NCBI GenBank assembly: GCA_038211475.1
Contig: JBBQVN010000004.1
Location: forward strand, 9,912 to 73,911
Length of the DNA: 64,000 nt
Source of the DNA: JANYBT01 sp038211475
Lineage (GTDB): Bacteria > Acidobacteriota > Terriglobia > Terriglobales > Acidobacteriaceae
Direction of reading: 5' to 3'
Of the stretch, positions 18,213 through 27,226 are shown piece by piece. The notes under the pieces were generated by a model. It made no database searches. It was not told where the DNA came from and saw only the letters and a program-made list of their open reading frames with translations. Both the position numbers and the translations under genes were made by a program. How positions within the stretch are numbered: the stretch's first letter is position 1; each line of letters opens with the position of its first letter.

Positions 18213-20405
18213 CTACCGCGGACGGGCAAATACCAGGGTCACATCGTCGGGCTGCTCGTTGTCTCCGATCCAATCATCCACTGCGGCGGTCACCGTCTCG
18301 CTCAGGCGGGTCAGGTCGAGTTGACGGTTGGCGCGCACCAGATCGATCAGCCGCTCCTCGCCAAACTCGCCATAGTCGTTTTCCGGCTCGGTTACGCCGT
18401 CGCTGTAGGCCAACAGCAGGTCGCCTTTTTCTAGACTCACGCTGGCCTCGGGATAAGTCTCGTGATCGAACAACCCCACCACTGTGCCGCCACACTCCAG
18501 TCGCCGGATGGAACCATCCCTGGCCACGATGATGGGCGGCAGATGGCCCCCGTTGCTATAGGTCAGTAGCCGCGTCTCGACGTCATACACCGCGAGAAAC
18601 AGCGTTGCATACTTCTCGGTGGGAGTGCTCTCGTAGAGCTGATGGTTGAGCAAAGCCAGTAACGCGCCGGGAGAAATTTCCGTTGAGGAAACCTCCGAAG
18701 CCAACATCAAGTTTCCGCCCGAGGCCGCGCCCGCCGACAAAGCCCGGCTCGTGCGCGGCGCGCTCTCGGTGCTGTAGGCGCGCACTGCAGAGTGAATCGT
18801 CGCCATCAACAGCGCTGCCGAAATCCCTTTTCCGCTGATGTCGCCTACCGCCAGAATCATGCGCGACGAATTTACCGCCAGGAAGTCGTAGTAGTCTCCG
18901 CTGACTGTACGCGCTGGGCGGCAAAAGCCGTGCACTTCCAGGCCTTCCAGTTGCGTAATCTCTCGCGGGAAAAGTTGAGCCTGCACTTCCTGCGCAATGG
19001 CCAACTCGTTTTCCAGACGCTGTTTTTCCTTCTGCTCCAGCACCAGCCGCTCGATCGACGCGGTCATGGAATTAAAAGAATTGGCCAGAGTGGACAACTG
19101 ATCGCTGGATCTCACTGGGATGCGATGGCTGAAGTCTCCGCGATTGATGTGCAAGGTGGCCTCGTAAAGTTGCGCTACGGCACCCGTGATGGTGCGGGTG
19201 AGTCTCCCTCCAATGAACAAAGCGAACAACTCGATAATCGCCAGAAAGATGGCCACTCCCAGCAAGATGTATTCCACCCCCTGGGCAAACTTCCCCAACG
19301 CTGCGAAGAGGCGTTGGTAGAGTACCGAGGGCCGGGTCTGCACACCGACCACCGCCCCCTGCGAATTGTGCTCCCCGGATTTCCAGTCCATCACTGGAAG
19401 CGGCGTCCCAAAGGTGATCTGGCGGTCAAACCATGCCGAAGCAGCAGCCACCTTACCGACGCTAAATTCCGCCGCCAGCGATTCATTCGCGCCATTCTCC
19501 AGTACCGCTCCGGAACTGGTCTCGCGGATGGTGAGCCTCTTCCTGTCTTTCGCCGCTTTGTCGTTGTCAGCCGATGATGTCGCCCCAGAAGCGCCCACAA
19601 TCGCGGGCGACGTCCGCGGGGTTCGAACATAGAGCGTGATCTCCCCCAGGTCTTTGGCGATGTCCGCCATCAAAGCTTTGTCGAGCCCCTCGCTGGAAAT
19701 TACACAGAGCATCTGCGACCGTACGCGGATCAAGGTGGCCGTCCTCATGTAGAGATTCGGCCCATCCTGCACCACCTCGCGAAACGGCCCTTGAATGTAG
19801 TTCGCCGTGGGAAACGCCGGGTCGCCATTTGCGTCGGCGCACAACGCAACCTGTTCGTTGCCATACCAGGCGCATACACTACGGCGAAGCCAGTGCTCAT
19901 CCTGACGTCTCAACCCTTCCAGAGACTGCACCGTGGGCTTCTCGCCGCGTTCAATCTTGGCCGCCAGTTCGTTGGCGATCGCGGCATTGGCCGATTCCAG
20001 CGTACGCATTTGCGAATTGATTTCAGAAGTTACGATGAAGCTGGCGAATTGCCCCGCAAACAGATAAATGGTGATCAGCCCCATCGAAATCAGCAGGACG
20101 GTGGGAATGAAACCCACGAAGACGTAAGTGACAATCAGCCGGTTGCGGAGTCGCCATAAAATGTTCGCCCGAAGCCATCGGAATCCTGTAAACAGCAGAA
20201 AAAGCACTGCCAGAATGCTGACGAACGTAACCCACCCGCCCAGGTCGTTGGCGACCGCCGGGCGGAAAGGCTTGGCGACAGACTGGGCGACGAAAAGCAA
20301 GACCGCCAAACCAGCCAGATAACAGCCGATCCGCGCCATCCGGCTCTCCGGCCACAGGCCTCGTTTCCGCAGCCGCAGTTCGAGTTCTGGCAAGAGCAGC
20401 TTCAT
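18213..20405 (-). CDS. Membrane HAMP-SpoIIE/PP2C serine phosphatase
   Basis: 730 residues. Two or three N-terminal membrane helices (about 25-120), a periplasmic sensor region (about 120-375), another membrane helix, a HAMP domain (about 400-450), a coiled linker ending E-L-A-I-A-Q-E-V-Q-A-Q-L-F-P, and a C-terminal PP2C-like SpoIIE domain with S-G-D-Y-Y-D-F, V-G-D-I-S-G-K-G, Y-S-N-G-G-H-L-P-P, Y-S-D-G-V-T-E and P-D-D-V-T-L-V. The metal-binding Asp residues are present, so it should be active. Such RsbU-like proteins dephosphorylate anti-anti-sigma factors in partner-switching; no partner is encoded nearby. The molybdo-oxidoreductase gene follows 23 bases on. Confidence 0.92.
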   Translation of the reverse strand: MKLLLPELELRLRKRGLWPESRMARIGCYLAGLAVLLFVAQSVAKPFRPAVANDLGGWVTFVSILAVLFLLFTGFRWLRANILWRLRNRLIVTYVFVGFIPTVLLISMGLITIYLFAGQFASFIVTSEINSQMRTLESANAAIANELAAKIERGEKPTVQSLEGLRRQDEHWLRRSVCAWYGNEQVALCADANGDPAFPTANYIQGPFREVVQDGPNLYMRTATLIRVRSQMLCVISSEGLDKALMADIAKDLGEITLYVRTPRTSPAIVGASGATSSADNDKAAKDRKRLTIRETSSGAVLENGANESLAAEFSVGKVAAASAWFDRQITFGTPLPVMDWKSGEHNSQGAVVGVQTRPSVLYQRLFAALGKFAQGVEYILLGVAIFLAIIELFALFIGGRLTRTITGAVAQLYEATLHINRGDFSHRIPVRSSDQLSTLANSFNSMTASIERLVLEQKEKQRLENELAIAQEVQAQLFPREITQLEGLEVHGFCRPARTVSGDYYDFLAVNSSRMILAVGDISGKGISAALLMATIHSAVRAYSTESAPRTSRALSAGAASGGNLMLASEVSSTEISPGALLALLNHQLYESTPTEKYATLFLAVYDVETRLLTYSNGGHLPPIIVARDGSIRRLECGGTVVGLFDHETYPEASVSLEKGDLLLAYSDGVTEPENDYGEFGEERLIDLVRANRQLDLTRLSETVTAAVDDWIGDNEQPDDVTLVFARPR

Positions 20406-20446
20406 TGCAATCGCATCCGATTATAGGCTGGCCGTCCGAGGCAAGC

Positions 20447-20647
20447 TCAAATCTCCGGATAGATGTCGAAAAATGCTTCCACGCTGGTGCGCAGCTGCTT
20501 TTCAATTTCCTCTTTGCTGCCTTCTAATACGTGCATGGTGACGCGCGCTTCGCGGCCATTCTTCAGTTTCAGAACCGCATCGCCTACTTCCACCACTTCG
20601 TCCGAGGGCAGCAGTCGGAGTCCATAAATCATTGTTAGGTTTGCCAT
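20447..20647 (-). CDS. Small conserved-looking protein of unknown function
   Basis: 66 residues from the ATG at 20647 (MANLTMIYGLRLLPSDEVVE). Predicted as mixed alpha/beta: a short strand, a V-V-E-V-G-D-A-V-L-K-L turn-rich stretch and a C-terminal helix (E-G-S-K-E-E-I-E-K-Q-L). No Cys pairs, membrane segment or signal peptide. It is divergent from trxB, with 101 bases between starts, and sits 41 bases upstream of the SpoIIE-phosphatase start on the same strand. Codon use looks like that of real genes. No family recognised. Confidence 0.6.
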   Translation of the reverse strand: MANLTMIYGLRLLPSDEVVEVGDAVLKLKNGREARVTMHVLEGSKEEIEKQLRTSVEAFFDIYPEI

Positions 20648-20748
20648 GGTTGATTCTAACTTGCCGGGCCTCTTGGATTGCTCGGATCTGTCTCCGCTCG
20701 AGCGCGCGAGACCAATTTTTCTTTTCGGCATCTACAATAGGGATTCCT

Positions 20749-21681
20749 ATGACTGACATTCGCAACGTGGTTATCATCGGTTCTGGTTGCGCGGGCCACA
20801 CCGCCGCACTCTACAGTGCACGCGCCAACTTGAAACCGTTGGTCATTGAGGGGCATGAGCCTGGCGGCCAGCTTTCCATGACTACCCTGGTAGAGAATTT
20901 TCCCGGATTTCCCGATGGCATCCAGGGCCCCGAACTCATCGAAAATATGCGAAAGCAGGCGGAGCGGTTTGGCGCCGAGTATCGTATCGGGCATCTGGAC
21001 AAGGTGGATTTGAGCCGCCGGCCCTTCACTCTGACCGTCGGCAGAGACACCATCCAGACGGAAACCCTGATCATCGCCAGCGGAGCCTCCGCGCGCTGGC
21101 TCGGTCTGGCCAATGAACAGGCTCTGATTGGCCGCGGCGTGTCGTCATGCGCCACTTGCGACGGATTCTTCTTCTCTCGAAAAGAAATTGTCGTCATCGG
21201 TGGCGGCGACTCGGCCATGGAGGAAGCTACGTTCCTTACTCGCTTCGCCAGCAAAGTCACGCTGATTCATCGCCGCTCGGAATTTCGTGCCTCCAAGATC
21301 ATGCTTGACCGTGCCCGCAGCAATCCGAAGATCGCATTTCTCACTGACACCGTGGTGGATGACGTGCTCGACGTCAGCAAAAAAGAAGTCACCGCGCTGA
21401 AGCTTCGCAACCTGAAAACGGGCGAGAGTTGGGATTTCCCCACGAGCGCCATGTTTCTTGGCATTGGTCATATCCCAAACGCAAAAATGTTTGAAGGCCA
21501 GTTGGAAGCCGATGTCGACGGCTACCTCATCACCCACCACAATGTCCTGACCAAGGTTGAGGGTGTCTTCGCCTGCGGCGATGTGCAAGACCGCCGCTAT
21601 CGCCAGGCCATCACTGCCGCCGGTTCAGGCTGCATGGCCGCGCTCGAAGTGGAAAAATTCCTGGAAGATCACGGACACTGA
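20749..21681 (+). CDS. trxB: Thioredoxin reductase
   Basis: 310 residues from the ATG at 20749; the longer open frame upstream lacks family features. FAD-binding G-S-G-C-A-G-H (residues 11-17, with Cys where Pro is common), the redox pair Cys134-Ala-Thr-Cys137-Asp, the NADPH-binding G-G-G-D-S-A-M-E-E, and the C-terminal G-D-V-Q-D-R-R-Y-R-Q-A-I-T-A-A-G-S-G all match low-molecular-weight TrxB. It passes electrons from NADPH to thioredoxin in the cytoplasm. No thioredoxin gene is adjacent. Confidence 0.95.
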   Translation: MTDIRNVVIIGSGCAGHTAALYSARANLKPLVIEGHEPGGQLSMTTLVENFPGFPDGIQGPELIENMRKQAERFGAEYRIGHLDKVDLSRRPFTLTVGRDTIQTETLIIASGASARWLGLANEQALIGRGVSSCATCDGFFFSRKEIVVIGGGDSAMEEATFLTRFASKVTLIHRRSEFRASKIMLDRARSNPKIAFLTDTVVDDVLDVSKKEVTALKLRNLKTGESWDFPTSAMFLGIGHIPNAKMFEGQLEADVDGYLITHHNVLTKVEGVFACGDVQDRRYRQAITAAGSGCMAALEVEKFLEDHGH

Positions 21682-21774
21682 TCGTTGAAGAACACCTATT
21701 GTTTGCCGCTCCAATTTTTGAATCTTTTTCCACGCTTGCTCCGTCTACTGTGGAGTTGAAGGAGATTAGTCGCC

Positions 21775-22035
21775 ATGGCAAAACCAGCTTGCACCCACCT
21801 CGATCAAATCAAGAACGTCACGCCCAGCGGTAAGGGTTGTAAAGAGTGCCTGGAAACGGGCGATACCTGGGTCCATCTCCGCATGTGCCTGAGTTGCGGT
21901 CACGTGGGCTGCTGCGATTCCTCCAAGAACAAGCATGCGCGTGCTCACAACGCCCACACTCACCACCCCATCATTCAGTCGGCTGAGCCCGGCGAAGACT
22001 GGCGTTGGTGCTATACCGACGACATGTATGTGTGA
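21775..22035 (+). CDS. UBP-type zinc-finger protein
   Basis: 86 residues with an AAGGAG ribosome site upstream. The ordered Cys/His pattern C-x-H (residues 6-8), C-K-E-C, C-L-S-C-G-H-V-G-C-C-D, then H-A-R-A-H-N-A-H-T-H-H-P fits the zf-UBP (ZnF-UBP) domain. In eukaryotes this domain binds the C-terminal Gly-Gly of ubiquitin; bacterial stand-alone copies are known but their role is not. The protein is little more than the domain and ends in W-R-W-C-Y-T-D-D-M-Y-V. It follows trxB on the same strand by 93 bases and converges on the POT transporter gene. Confidence 0.85.
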   Translation: MAKPACTHLDQIKNVTPSGKGCKECLETGDTWVHLRMCLSCGHVGCCDSSKNKHARAHNAHTHHPIIQSAEPGEDWRWCYTDDMYV

Positions 22036-22045
22036 CGCGAAGCGG

Positions 22046-23491
22046 CTAACTGGCTGGAGCCGCGTTTCCGCCGGTCACCGTTTTGTCAGTGACCGTTTTC
22101 CCAGTCACGGTTTTGCCAGTCACGGTTTTGTCGAAGATCCACAACACCACCGCCGTCACTAGCCCCACTCCGGTCACCACCCACCAGATGCGTTCCGGCT
22201 GGTGGGTTACCTCTCCGAAGTGATGCATCAGGGTTCCGCCGAACCAGCCTCCGATCAGCGACCCGATCCCAATCGGCAGGAAGGCAAACCCCATGTAGGT
22301 ACCCTGCTGTCCGGGCGGCGCCAGTCGCGAGATGTATTCGTAGTAGCGCGGCGCTTGAATGATCTCGCCCAGCGCCAGCACAAACAGCGTCAATACCGCG
22401 GCCCACACCGTCGGCCGCGTCGCCAAAATCATCCACGACATCGAGGTGATCACGGTGCCGATGATGACAGCTTGAAATGCTGGAATTCTGCGCGTCAGAA
22501 AATTCATGCCGAGGGTCAGGCAGATCACAGTCAGGCCATCGGTCACCAGAATGATTTCGACATCCGCACCCGAGTTCACAAATCGGTGGATGTATCCCGG
22601 CAAGCTGATGTACTGCTGCCAAAACACCACCCAGTAGCCGGTGAACAATACCAGAAACCACATGAAGCGGCTGAGGCCGGCGAGCACCAGCGCCAGCAGT
22701 CCTACCCACACCCACCATGGAACGCTGACCGAGGGATAGACAAACATCGCGATGCGCAGCAGGAAGGCTACGAGCAATACCGGCAGCACCAACCGGTAGT
22801 TGCCCAGCACTACACAGAAATTTCGCGCGACTGTCGCGAGAGAAGGCGGCGGCGCGTCTCCCACCTTGCGCGGCTCGCGGAAAAAGAGCAGCACAAAAAA
22901 GAACATCGCGAACACGCCCAGCGCGGCCACCCGATACACATTCTCGACCCCCAGATGGCGGTGCGCCCACGATGCGAAATAAGGCCCGGCCGCACCGCCG
23001 ACGTTCACCATGGTGTAGTAGATCGAGTAGCCGATCGAACGAACGTTCTCTTTCGACGCGCGCGCCGTGGTCCCCACTACACAAGGTTTCACTAGCGCCA
23101 CGCCCAGCGCGGGAAGCATCAGAATGCAGCCCACAAACAGGCCCAGCGGCATGGCGTTGCGCACTGGCGCCAGCCACGGTGCGGCAATCGAGCCGATCAG
23201 AAAATAGGAAACTGCCAGAATCAAGTATGCGATCGACAAGGCTCGGCGGAACCCCAATCGGTCGGCAGCGGCTCCACCAAAGATGGCGAGAAACCACACC
23301 ATGCCGCCAAAGAGCCCGGTTAACGTTCCCGTTTGCTCCGTCGAGAAGTTCAGCCGTTCCTGCAGGTACAGAGCAAGCGACGCGAAGGCCCCATAGTAAG
23401 AGAGCCGCTCGAAGATCTCGCTGATGTTTGCGACCCAGAACGGCCGCTCAAAGCCAGTGCGGATCTCGTGAAAACGTTCGGAAAAGCTCAA
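22046..23491 (-). CDS. POT/PTR2-type major facilitator transporter
   Basis: 481 residues with 12-14 predicted membrane helices. The first helix has E-I-F-E-R-L-S-Y-Y-G, a match to the ExxERFxYY motif of proton-coupled oligopeptide transporters; G-G-x-x-A-D-R-L-G-F-R follows between helices 2 and 3. Peptide uptake is the family expectation but the substrate is not proven. The first codons overlap the end of the DUF167 gene by four bases, so translation is probably coupled. The cytoplasmic C-terminus is odd: it consists of four copies of a (D/G)-K-T-V-T unit encoded by an exact 15-base tandem repeat. Confidence 0.87.
   Translation of the reverse strand: MSFSERFHEIRTGFERPFWVANISEIFERLSYYGAFASLALYLQERLNFSTEQTGTLTGLFGGMVWFLAIFGGAAADRLGFRRALSIAYLILAVSYFLIGSIAAPWLAPVRNAMPLGLFVGCILMLPALGVALVKPCVVGTTARASKENVRSIGYSIYYTMVNVGGAAGPYFASWAHRHLGVENVYRVAALGVFAMFFFVLLFFREPRKVGDAPPPSLATVARNFCVVLGNYRLVLPVLLVAFLLRIAMFVYPSVSVPWWVWVGLLALVLAGLSRFMWFLVLFTGYWVVFWQQYISLPGYIHRFVNSGADVEIILVTDGLTVICLTLGMNFLTRRIPAFQAVIIGTVITSMSWMILATRPTVWAAVLTLFVLALGEIIQAPRYYEYISRLAPPGQQGTYMGFAFLPIGIGSLIGGWFGGTLMHHFGEVTHQPERIWWVVTGVGLVTAVVLWIFDKTVTGKTVTGKTVTDKTVTGGNAAPAS
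22074..22133 (-). repeat. Four 15-bp tandem repeats at the 3' end of the POT gene
   Basis: Four units of exactly 15 bases, each of the form GTSACSGTTTTSYCR, differ at two to four positions. They encode the repeated K-T-V-T tail just before the stop codon. Confidence 0.9.
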
Positions 23492-23790
23492 GAGTGGCTC
23501 CTGTCGTTGATCAACCGCTGACCCACTTGCTCCGCCGTAAGCCCCGCCACCCGCACCACTTTATTGCGGCTGGCAAGACCGCTTGCAATACTAACGGACG
23601 AGCGCGGAACCTTCAAAAGTTTTGCGAAGAATGCGATGCAGGCTGCGTTGGCGCGGCCGTCCACCGGCGGAGCCGTCAAGGCAACTTTCAGCGCATCGCC
23701 GACCTCGCCCGTAATGGCATCGTTCTTCGCTCGGGGATGCACTCTCACCGCGAACGTCGCTCCCGAGGGCGTGTCATAAACCGGGACCAT
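23488..23790 (-). CDS. DUF167/YggU-family protein
   Basis: 100 residues. The DUF167 signature is complete: V-R-V-H-P-R-A-K-N-D-A-I, then L-K-V-A-L-T-A-P-P-V-D-G-R-A-N-A-A, then S-S-V-S-I-A-S-G-L-A-S-R-N-K. The family has known structures but no assigned function. It sits between the yggS-like gene (79 bases upstream) and the POT transporter (four-base overlap), all on the minus strand. The yggS-yggU pairing is common in bacteria. Confidence 0.9.
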   Translation of the reverse strand: MVPVYDTPSGATFAVRVHPRAKNDAITGEVGDALKVALTAPPVDGRANAACIAFFAKLLKVPRSSVSIASGLASRNKVVRVAGLTAEQVGQRLINDRSHS

Positions 23791-23869
23791 CAGCGCCTTC
23801 GGCCATGGGAGAACGGCGCGGGCAGAGGTTGAATGCCTAAAACGAAACAGCTCGCACTGTGTTGTCCGG

Positions 23870-24580
23870 TCACGTTTGGGGCTTTTCTCTCACGCCGAAA
23901 ATCGCCGTGCCCACCCGCACGCAGGTCGCTCCTTCCGCGATGGCAACCTCAAAGTCGTGCGACATCCCCATGGACAATGTATCCATTGCAACTCCTGGCA
24001 AGCGCCGGGTTGCAATGCGGTCACGCAATTCGCGCAGTTGCCGAAAGTAGGGCCGCGCCAGTTCCGGATCGTCCGAAAATGGTGGTACCGTCATCAGCCC
24101 GCGGATTTCCAAGTTCGGCCACTCAGTCGCCCGTTGCAAAATCCCATCCAGTTCCGGCGACTCCGCCGCTAAGCCGCTCTTCGCCGCCTCGCCCCCGATG
24201 TTGACTTCAATCAGTACGGTGATTTTCTCGCCCAACTCCGCCGCCGCCGCATTCAATTTTGCCACCAGTTTCGCCGAGTCCACCGAATCAATCGCGGCAA
24301 ACAACTCCGCAGCTTTGCCCGCCTTGTTGGTTTGCAGATGCCCAATCAAGTGGAACTCTGCCCCCGCCAGATCGGCGACCGCATCTGACTTCCCGGCAAA
24401 CTCCTGCACACGGTTCTCGCCAAACGCACGAATTCCGGCCGCATGTGCTTCACGAATGCCCTCCACCGGAAAAGTCTTGCTAACAGCCATCAGCGTGACG
24501 TCATCGGCCCGCCGACCCGCTCGCAGCGCCGCAGTTTCAATTCGCTCCCGCACCCGCGCAATGTTTTCCGCAATAGCCAT
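23870..24580 (-). CDS. YggS/PLPBP-family pyridoxal-phosphate homeostasis protein
   Basis: 236 residues from the ATG at 24580. The PLP lysine lies in L-M-A-V-S-K-T-F near residue 36, with F-G-E-N-R-V-Q-E, H-L-I-G-H-L-Q-T-N-K, a V-N-I-G-G-E-x-x-K-S-G segment, L-M-T-V-P-P-F and S-M-G-M-S-H-D-F-E-V-A-I. These are the COG0325 signature strings. The protein binds PLP without a known reaction and buffers free PLP in the cytoplasm. First gene of the probable yggS-yggU-POT transcript; the OPT gene upstream ends with its own terminator. Confidence 0.95.
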   Translation of the reverse strand: MAIAENIARVRERIETAALRAGRRADDVTLMAVSKTFPVEGIREAHAAGIRAFGENRVQEFAGKSDAVADLAGAEFHLIGHLQTNKAGKAAELFAAIDSVDSAKLVAKLNAAAAELGEKITVLIEVNIGGEAAKSGLAAESPELDGILQRATEWPNLEIRGLMTVPPFSDDPELARPYFRQLRELRDRIATRRLPGVAMDTLSMGMSHDFEVAIAEGATCVRVGTAIFGVREKPQT

Positions 24581-24596
24581 AGCACTCGCGCTAAAG

Positions 24597-24645
24597 AAAA
24601 AAGTCAGACTGCAGATGCTGCGTACCCCTGTCTGCAATCTGACTT
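24597..24645 (-). terminator. Rho-independent terminator after the OPT transporter gene
   Basis: A 15-base stem with one mismatch (24601-24615 with 24631-24645) is followed, in the minus direction, by six T residues (24597-24602). It lies 15 bases after the OPT stop and 17 bases before the yggS-like start. Confidence 0.85.
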
Positions 24646-24659
24646 CGAACCTCTGTCCT

Positions 24660-26705
24660 CTACATGATTGCCGTCGGCGGCGCCGGATCTTCCGGTCGAC
24701 CCGCATTGGTCAGCGGCACCCGCACCATCACCACGGCCAGCACTACCAATGCGATCATCGAGACCGGGAACGGCGGCGCCCACTTGAGCAACGTCACGTC
24801 GTGCCCTGTGCCTACCAATGCCGCAATCACCAGTCCGCACAGCGCCTCGCCGGCAATCAGACCTGAAGCGGTCAGCACCCCTGCATTCTCCACCCGTGCT
24901 TTCTGCGCGTCGTTGAATCCGCGGCGGTCGCGGAATTTATCCGTAGCCCAGCGAATCAGTCCGCCGACGAAGATGGCAAACGTTGTCCCCAAAGGCAGGT
25001 ACATACCGACCGAGAACAGCATCGGGCTGCGAACTTCGATCAGGATCAGCGCAAAGCCCATCAGGATGCCGACAATCACCAGCGGCCACGCCATGTTGCC
25101 GCCAACAATCCCCTGCGCCAGCGATGCCATCAGTCCCGCTTGTGGAGCAGGCAACGCCGGACTGCCAAAGTGATATGCCTTATCCAGAATCGCCAGCGGG
25201 AAGAACAGTACGAGCGAAGCGACCACCACGCCCATCAGATCGCCAAGCTGCATCTTGGAGGGAGTGCCGCCCAGAATGTGACCGACTTTCAGATCCTGAA
25301 GCATCTCCCCCGCCACCGCCGACGATACACAAACTACCGCGGCCACGCCCAGCACCGCCGCGACTCCGCCGACTCCCGATACCCCAAGAGCCACCATCAA
25401 CAGCGCGGCCACTACCAGCGTGCACAGGGTCAAGCCCGACACCGGATTGTTCGACGACCCGATCATGCCGACCAGGTTGCCCGAGACCGCCGCAAAGAAG
25501 AAGCCCAACACGATCATCACCACGGCTGCGACTGCCGCGCCCGTAATCACTGTCGAGCTGCTCAGGTTGCCAGCGCCGTGGATGAAGTAGTAGTACAGAG
25601 CGAACATCGCTATCAGGACCCCAGCGATGCCGGCAAACACGACTTTCGCGTTCAGGTCGCGCTCGGTGCGGTTCGTAGCGGCGTGCGCCGATGCCGATTT
25701 CTTCAGGTCAGATACTGCTCGCGCCATGCCCACGCCCAGTTGCTTGCGCATTTTAAACAGCGTGTAGGACGCGCCCACCAACATTCCGCCCACTGCAATC
25801 GGCCGCACGATGGAAAAGTAAATGGCCTGCGCCAGCAACACGCCCGACAAACTCTGCCCCGCGGGTAGCGATGCTTGTATCGACGGCCCCATTAAAAAAC
25901 TAAGGAGTGGAACCAACAGTCCCCACGCCAGCACGCCACCTGCGAAGTTCAGTGCGGCCAGCCGCGGCCCAATGATGTAGCCCACTCCCAGATACGCCGG
26001 GCTGATGTCAGGCGCGGTCATGATGGAAGCCCCGCCCGTCAGCGTGGTCGCGACGCTGGGATTCGTACTTGTCCGCAGAATCAGCTTCTTCCCCAAAGCT
26101 CCGATATTGATGGGGAACACATTGCTCGGCGAAAAAATATTGAATGCGCCCAGCAGATACATAAATCCGCCGAAGCCCATATTGGCGAACAAGATCTTCG
26201 CGGCGCGCGACCCTTGCTGCCCCGCTTTATGAATTTCCGAAGCTGCCACCGATTCCGGGAACGGCAGGTCGGGATCCTCCACCATCACCCGCCGAAGCAG
26301 CGTCACAAATAAAATACCGAGCGTGCCGCCGATCACCATCAATGCCACCGAGTTCCAGTATTTGTCGCTGGTCAGTCCCGGCCACAGCCCCGCCATCACA
26401 AAAGCGGGAATGGTGAACACCGCGCCCGCCGCCACCGACTCACCAATTGAGCCAATGGTCCGGGCCATGTTCTCTTCCAGCAGCGAGCCCTTCATCAGCC
26501 GCAGAAGCGCCATGCCGATCACGGCTGCCGGATACGTGGCCGCGATGGTCATGCCGGCGCGCAATCCCAGGTAGGCATTCGCCGCCCCCAGAATCATTGT
26601 CATCACCAATCCGAGCAACACTGCCCGGAAGGTGAACTCCTTCATTTCCATGGTTTCGGGCACGTAGGGTTTGTGCTTCTTGACTTCAAGGGTGCTCATG
26701 CTCAT
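24660..26705 (-). CDS. OPT-family oligopeptide/metal-chelate transporter
   Basis: 681 residues from the ATG at 26705, seven bases after a GAGGA ribosome site. About 14-16 membrane helices. Family strings: E-F-T-F-R-A-V-L-L-G near residue 32, N-A-Y-L-G-L-R-A-G, D-P-D-L-P-F-P-E-S-V-A, and P-A-Y-L-G-V-G-Y-I-I-G-P-R. Bacterial members of this OPT branch are thought to take up small peptides or metal chelates; the substrate is not known. The gene is monocistronic: a terminator follows and a divergent gene lies upstream. Confidence 0.92.
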   Translation of the reverse strand: MSMSTLEVKKHKPYVPETMEMKEFTFRAVLLGLVMTMILGAANAYLGLRAGMTIAATYPAAVIGMALLRLMKGSLLEENMARTIGSIGESVAAGAVFTIPAFVMAGLWPGLTSDKYWNSVALMVIGGTLGILFVTLLRRVMVEDPDLPFPESVAASEIHKAGQQGSRAAKILFANMGFGGFMYLLGAFNIFSPSNVFPINIGALGKKLILRTSTNPSVATTLTGGASIMTAPDISPAYLGVGYIIGPRLAALNFAGGVLAWGLLVPLLSFLMGPSIQASLPAGQSLSGVLLAQAIYFSIVRPIAVGGMLVGASYTLFKMRKQLGVGMARAVSDLKKSASAHAATNRTERDLNAKVVFAGIAGVLIAMFALYYYFIHGAGNLSSSTVITGAAVAAVVMIVLGFFFAAVSGNLVGMIGSSNNPVSGLTLCTLVVAALLMVALGVSGVGGVAAVLGVAAVVCVSSAVAGEMLQDLKVGHILGGTPSKMQLGDLMGVVVASLVLFFPLAILDKAYHFGSPALPAPQAGLMASLAQGIVGGNMAWPLVIVGILMGFALILIEVRSPMLFSVGMYLPLGTTFAIFVGGLIRWATDKFRDRRGFNDAQKARVENAGVLTASGLIAGEALCGLVIAALVGTGHDVTLLKWAPPFPVSMIALVVLAVVMVRVPLTNAGRPEDPAPPTAIM

Positions 26706-26865
26706 GGCAAGATCCTCGCTAGGTGGATGAACCGGCACAGCGTTGTAGGGAAAGCGCGAAAGTTAGCACGCGGACCGCCTTGCTGACAAGGGCGCCCCCT
26801 CTTCGGGGGACCCCTCAAAAGCTCGCGAATTTTTCATTAATATTCCAATCGCCGCTTCCGTTTCG

Positions 26866-26871
26866 TATAAT
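26866..26871 (+). promoter_or_regulatory. Perfect -10 box (TATAAT)
   Basis: TATAAT 29 bases upstream of the GTG start at 26901. No good -35 hexamer is seen at the right distance. Confidence 0.45.
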
Positions 26872-26900
26872 GCTACCACCGTGCATAACAGGTTGCGCAT

Positions 26901-27161
26901 GTGGCCGAGACCGACAACCCCAATCCGCTGCGCTCCATGAGCTACTTCACACAATATCGCTGCCGCGATTGTGGTGGCCAGGTAGCCTTCAAGTCGCGGC
27001 CCCGAAACTTCCGCGAGATGTACCTTCTGCCCTTGCTGCGCCTTCGGCCGGTGCGTTGTGCCAATTGCTTCCGCAGAGAATATCGTCCGCGCACCGTCCC
27101 CACACGAGACCGCAACCTTGATCCATCCAGGGATTCCGTCATGGGTGGAGGCGTTGCATAG
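26901..27161 (+). CDS. Small zinc-ribbon protein of unknown function
   Basis: 86 residues from a GTG codon. Two Cys pairs 31 residues apart (C-R-D-C-G-G at 22-25 and C-A-N-C-F-R-R at 53-56) suggest one zinc ribbon; the stretch between is basic (K-S-R-P-R-N-F-R-E-M). The C-terminus is Arg-rich, then tapers to M-G-G-G-V-A. No membrane segment. A perfect TATAAT lies upstream, and the ComF-like gene starts 66 bases downstream on the same strand. A start at the ATG in L-R-S-M-S-Y-F (residue 13) is possible. Confidence 0.6.
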   Translation: MAETDNPNPLRSMSYFTQYRCRDCGGQVAFKSRPRNFREMYLLPLLRLRPVRCANCFRREYRPRTVPTRDRNLDPSRDSVMGGGVA

Positions 27162-27226
27162 CTTCGACAGCGTCGTTATACTGAAGGGGTAAGTCTGGTC
27201 GGATACCCAATCCCTCGCCAGACCTT

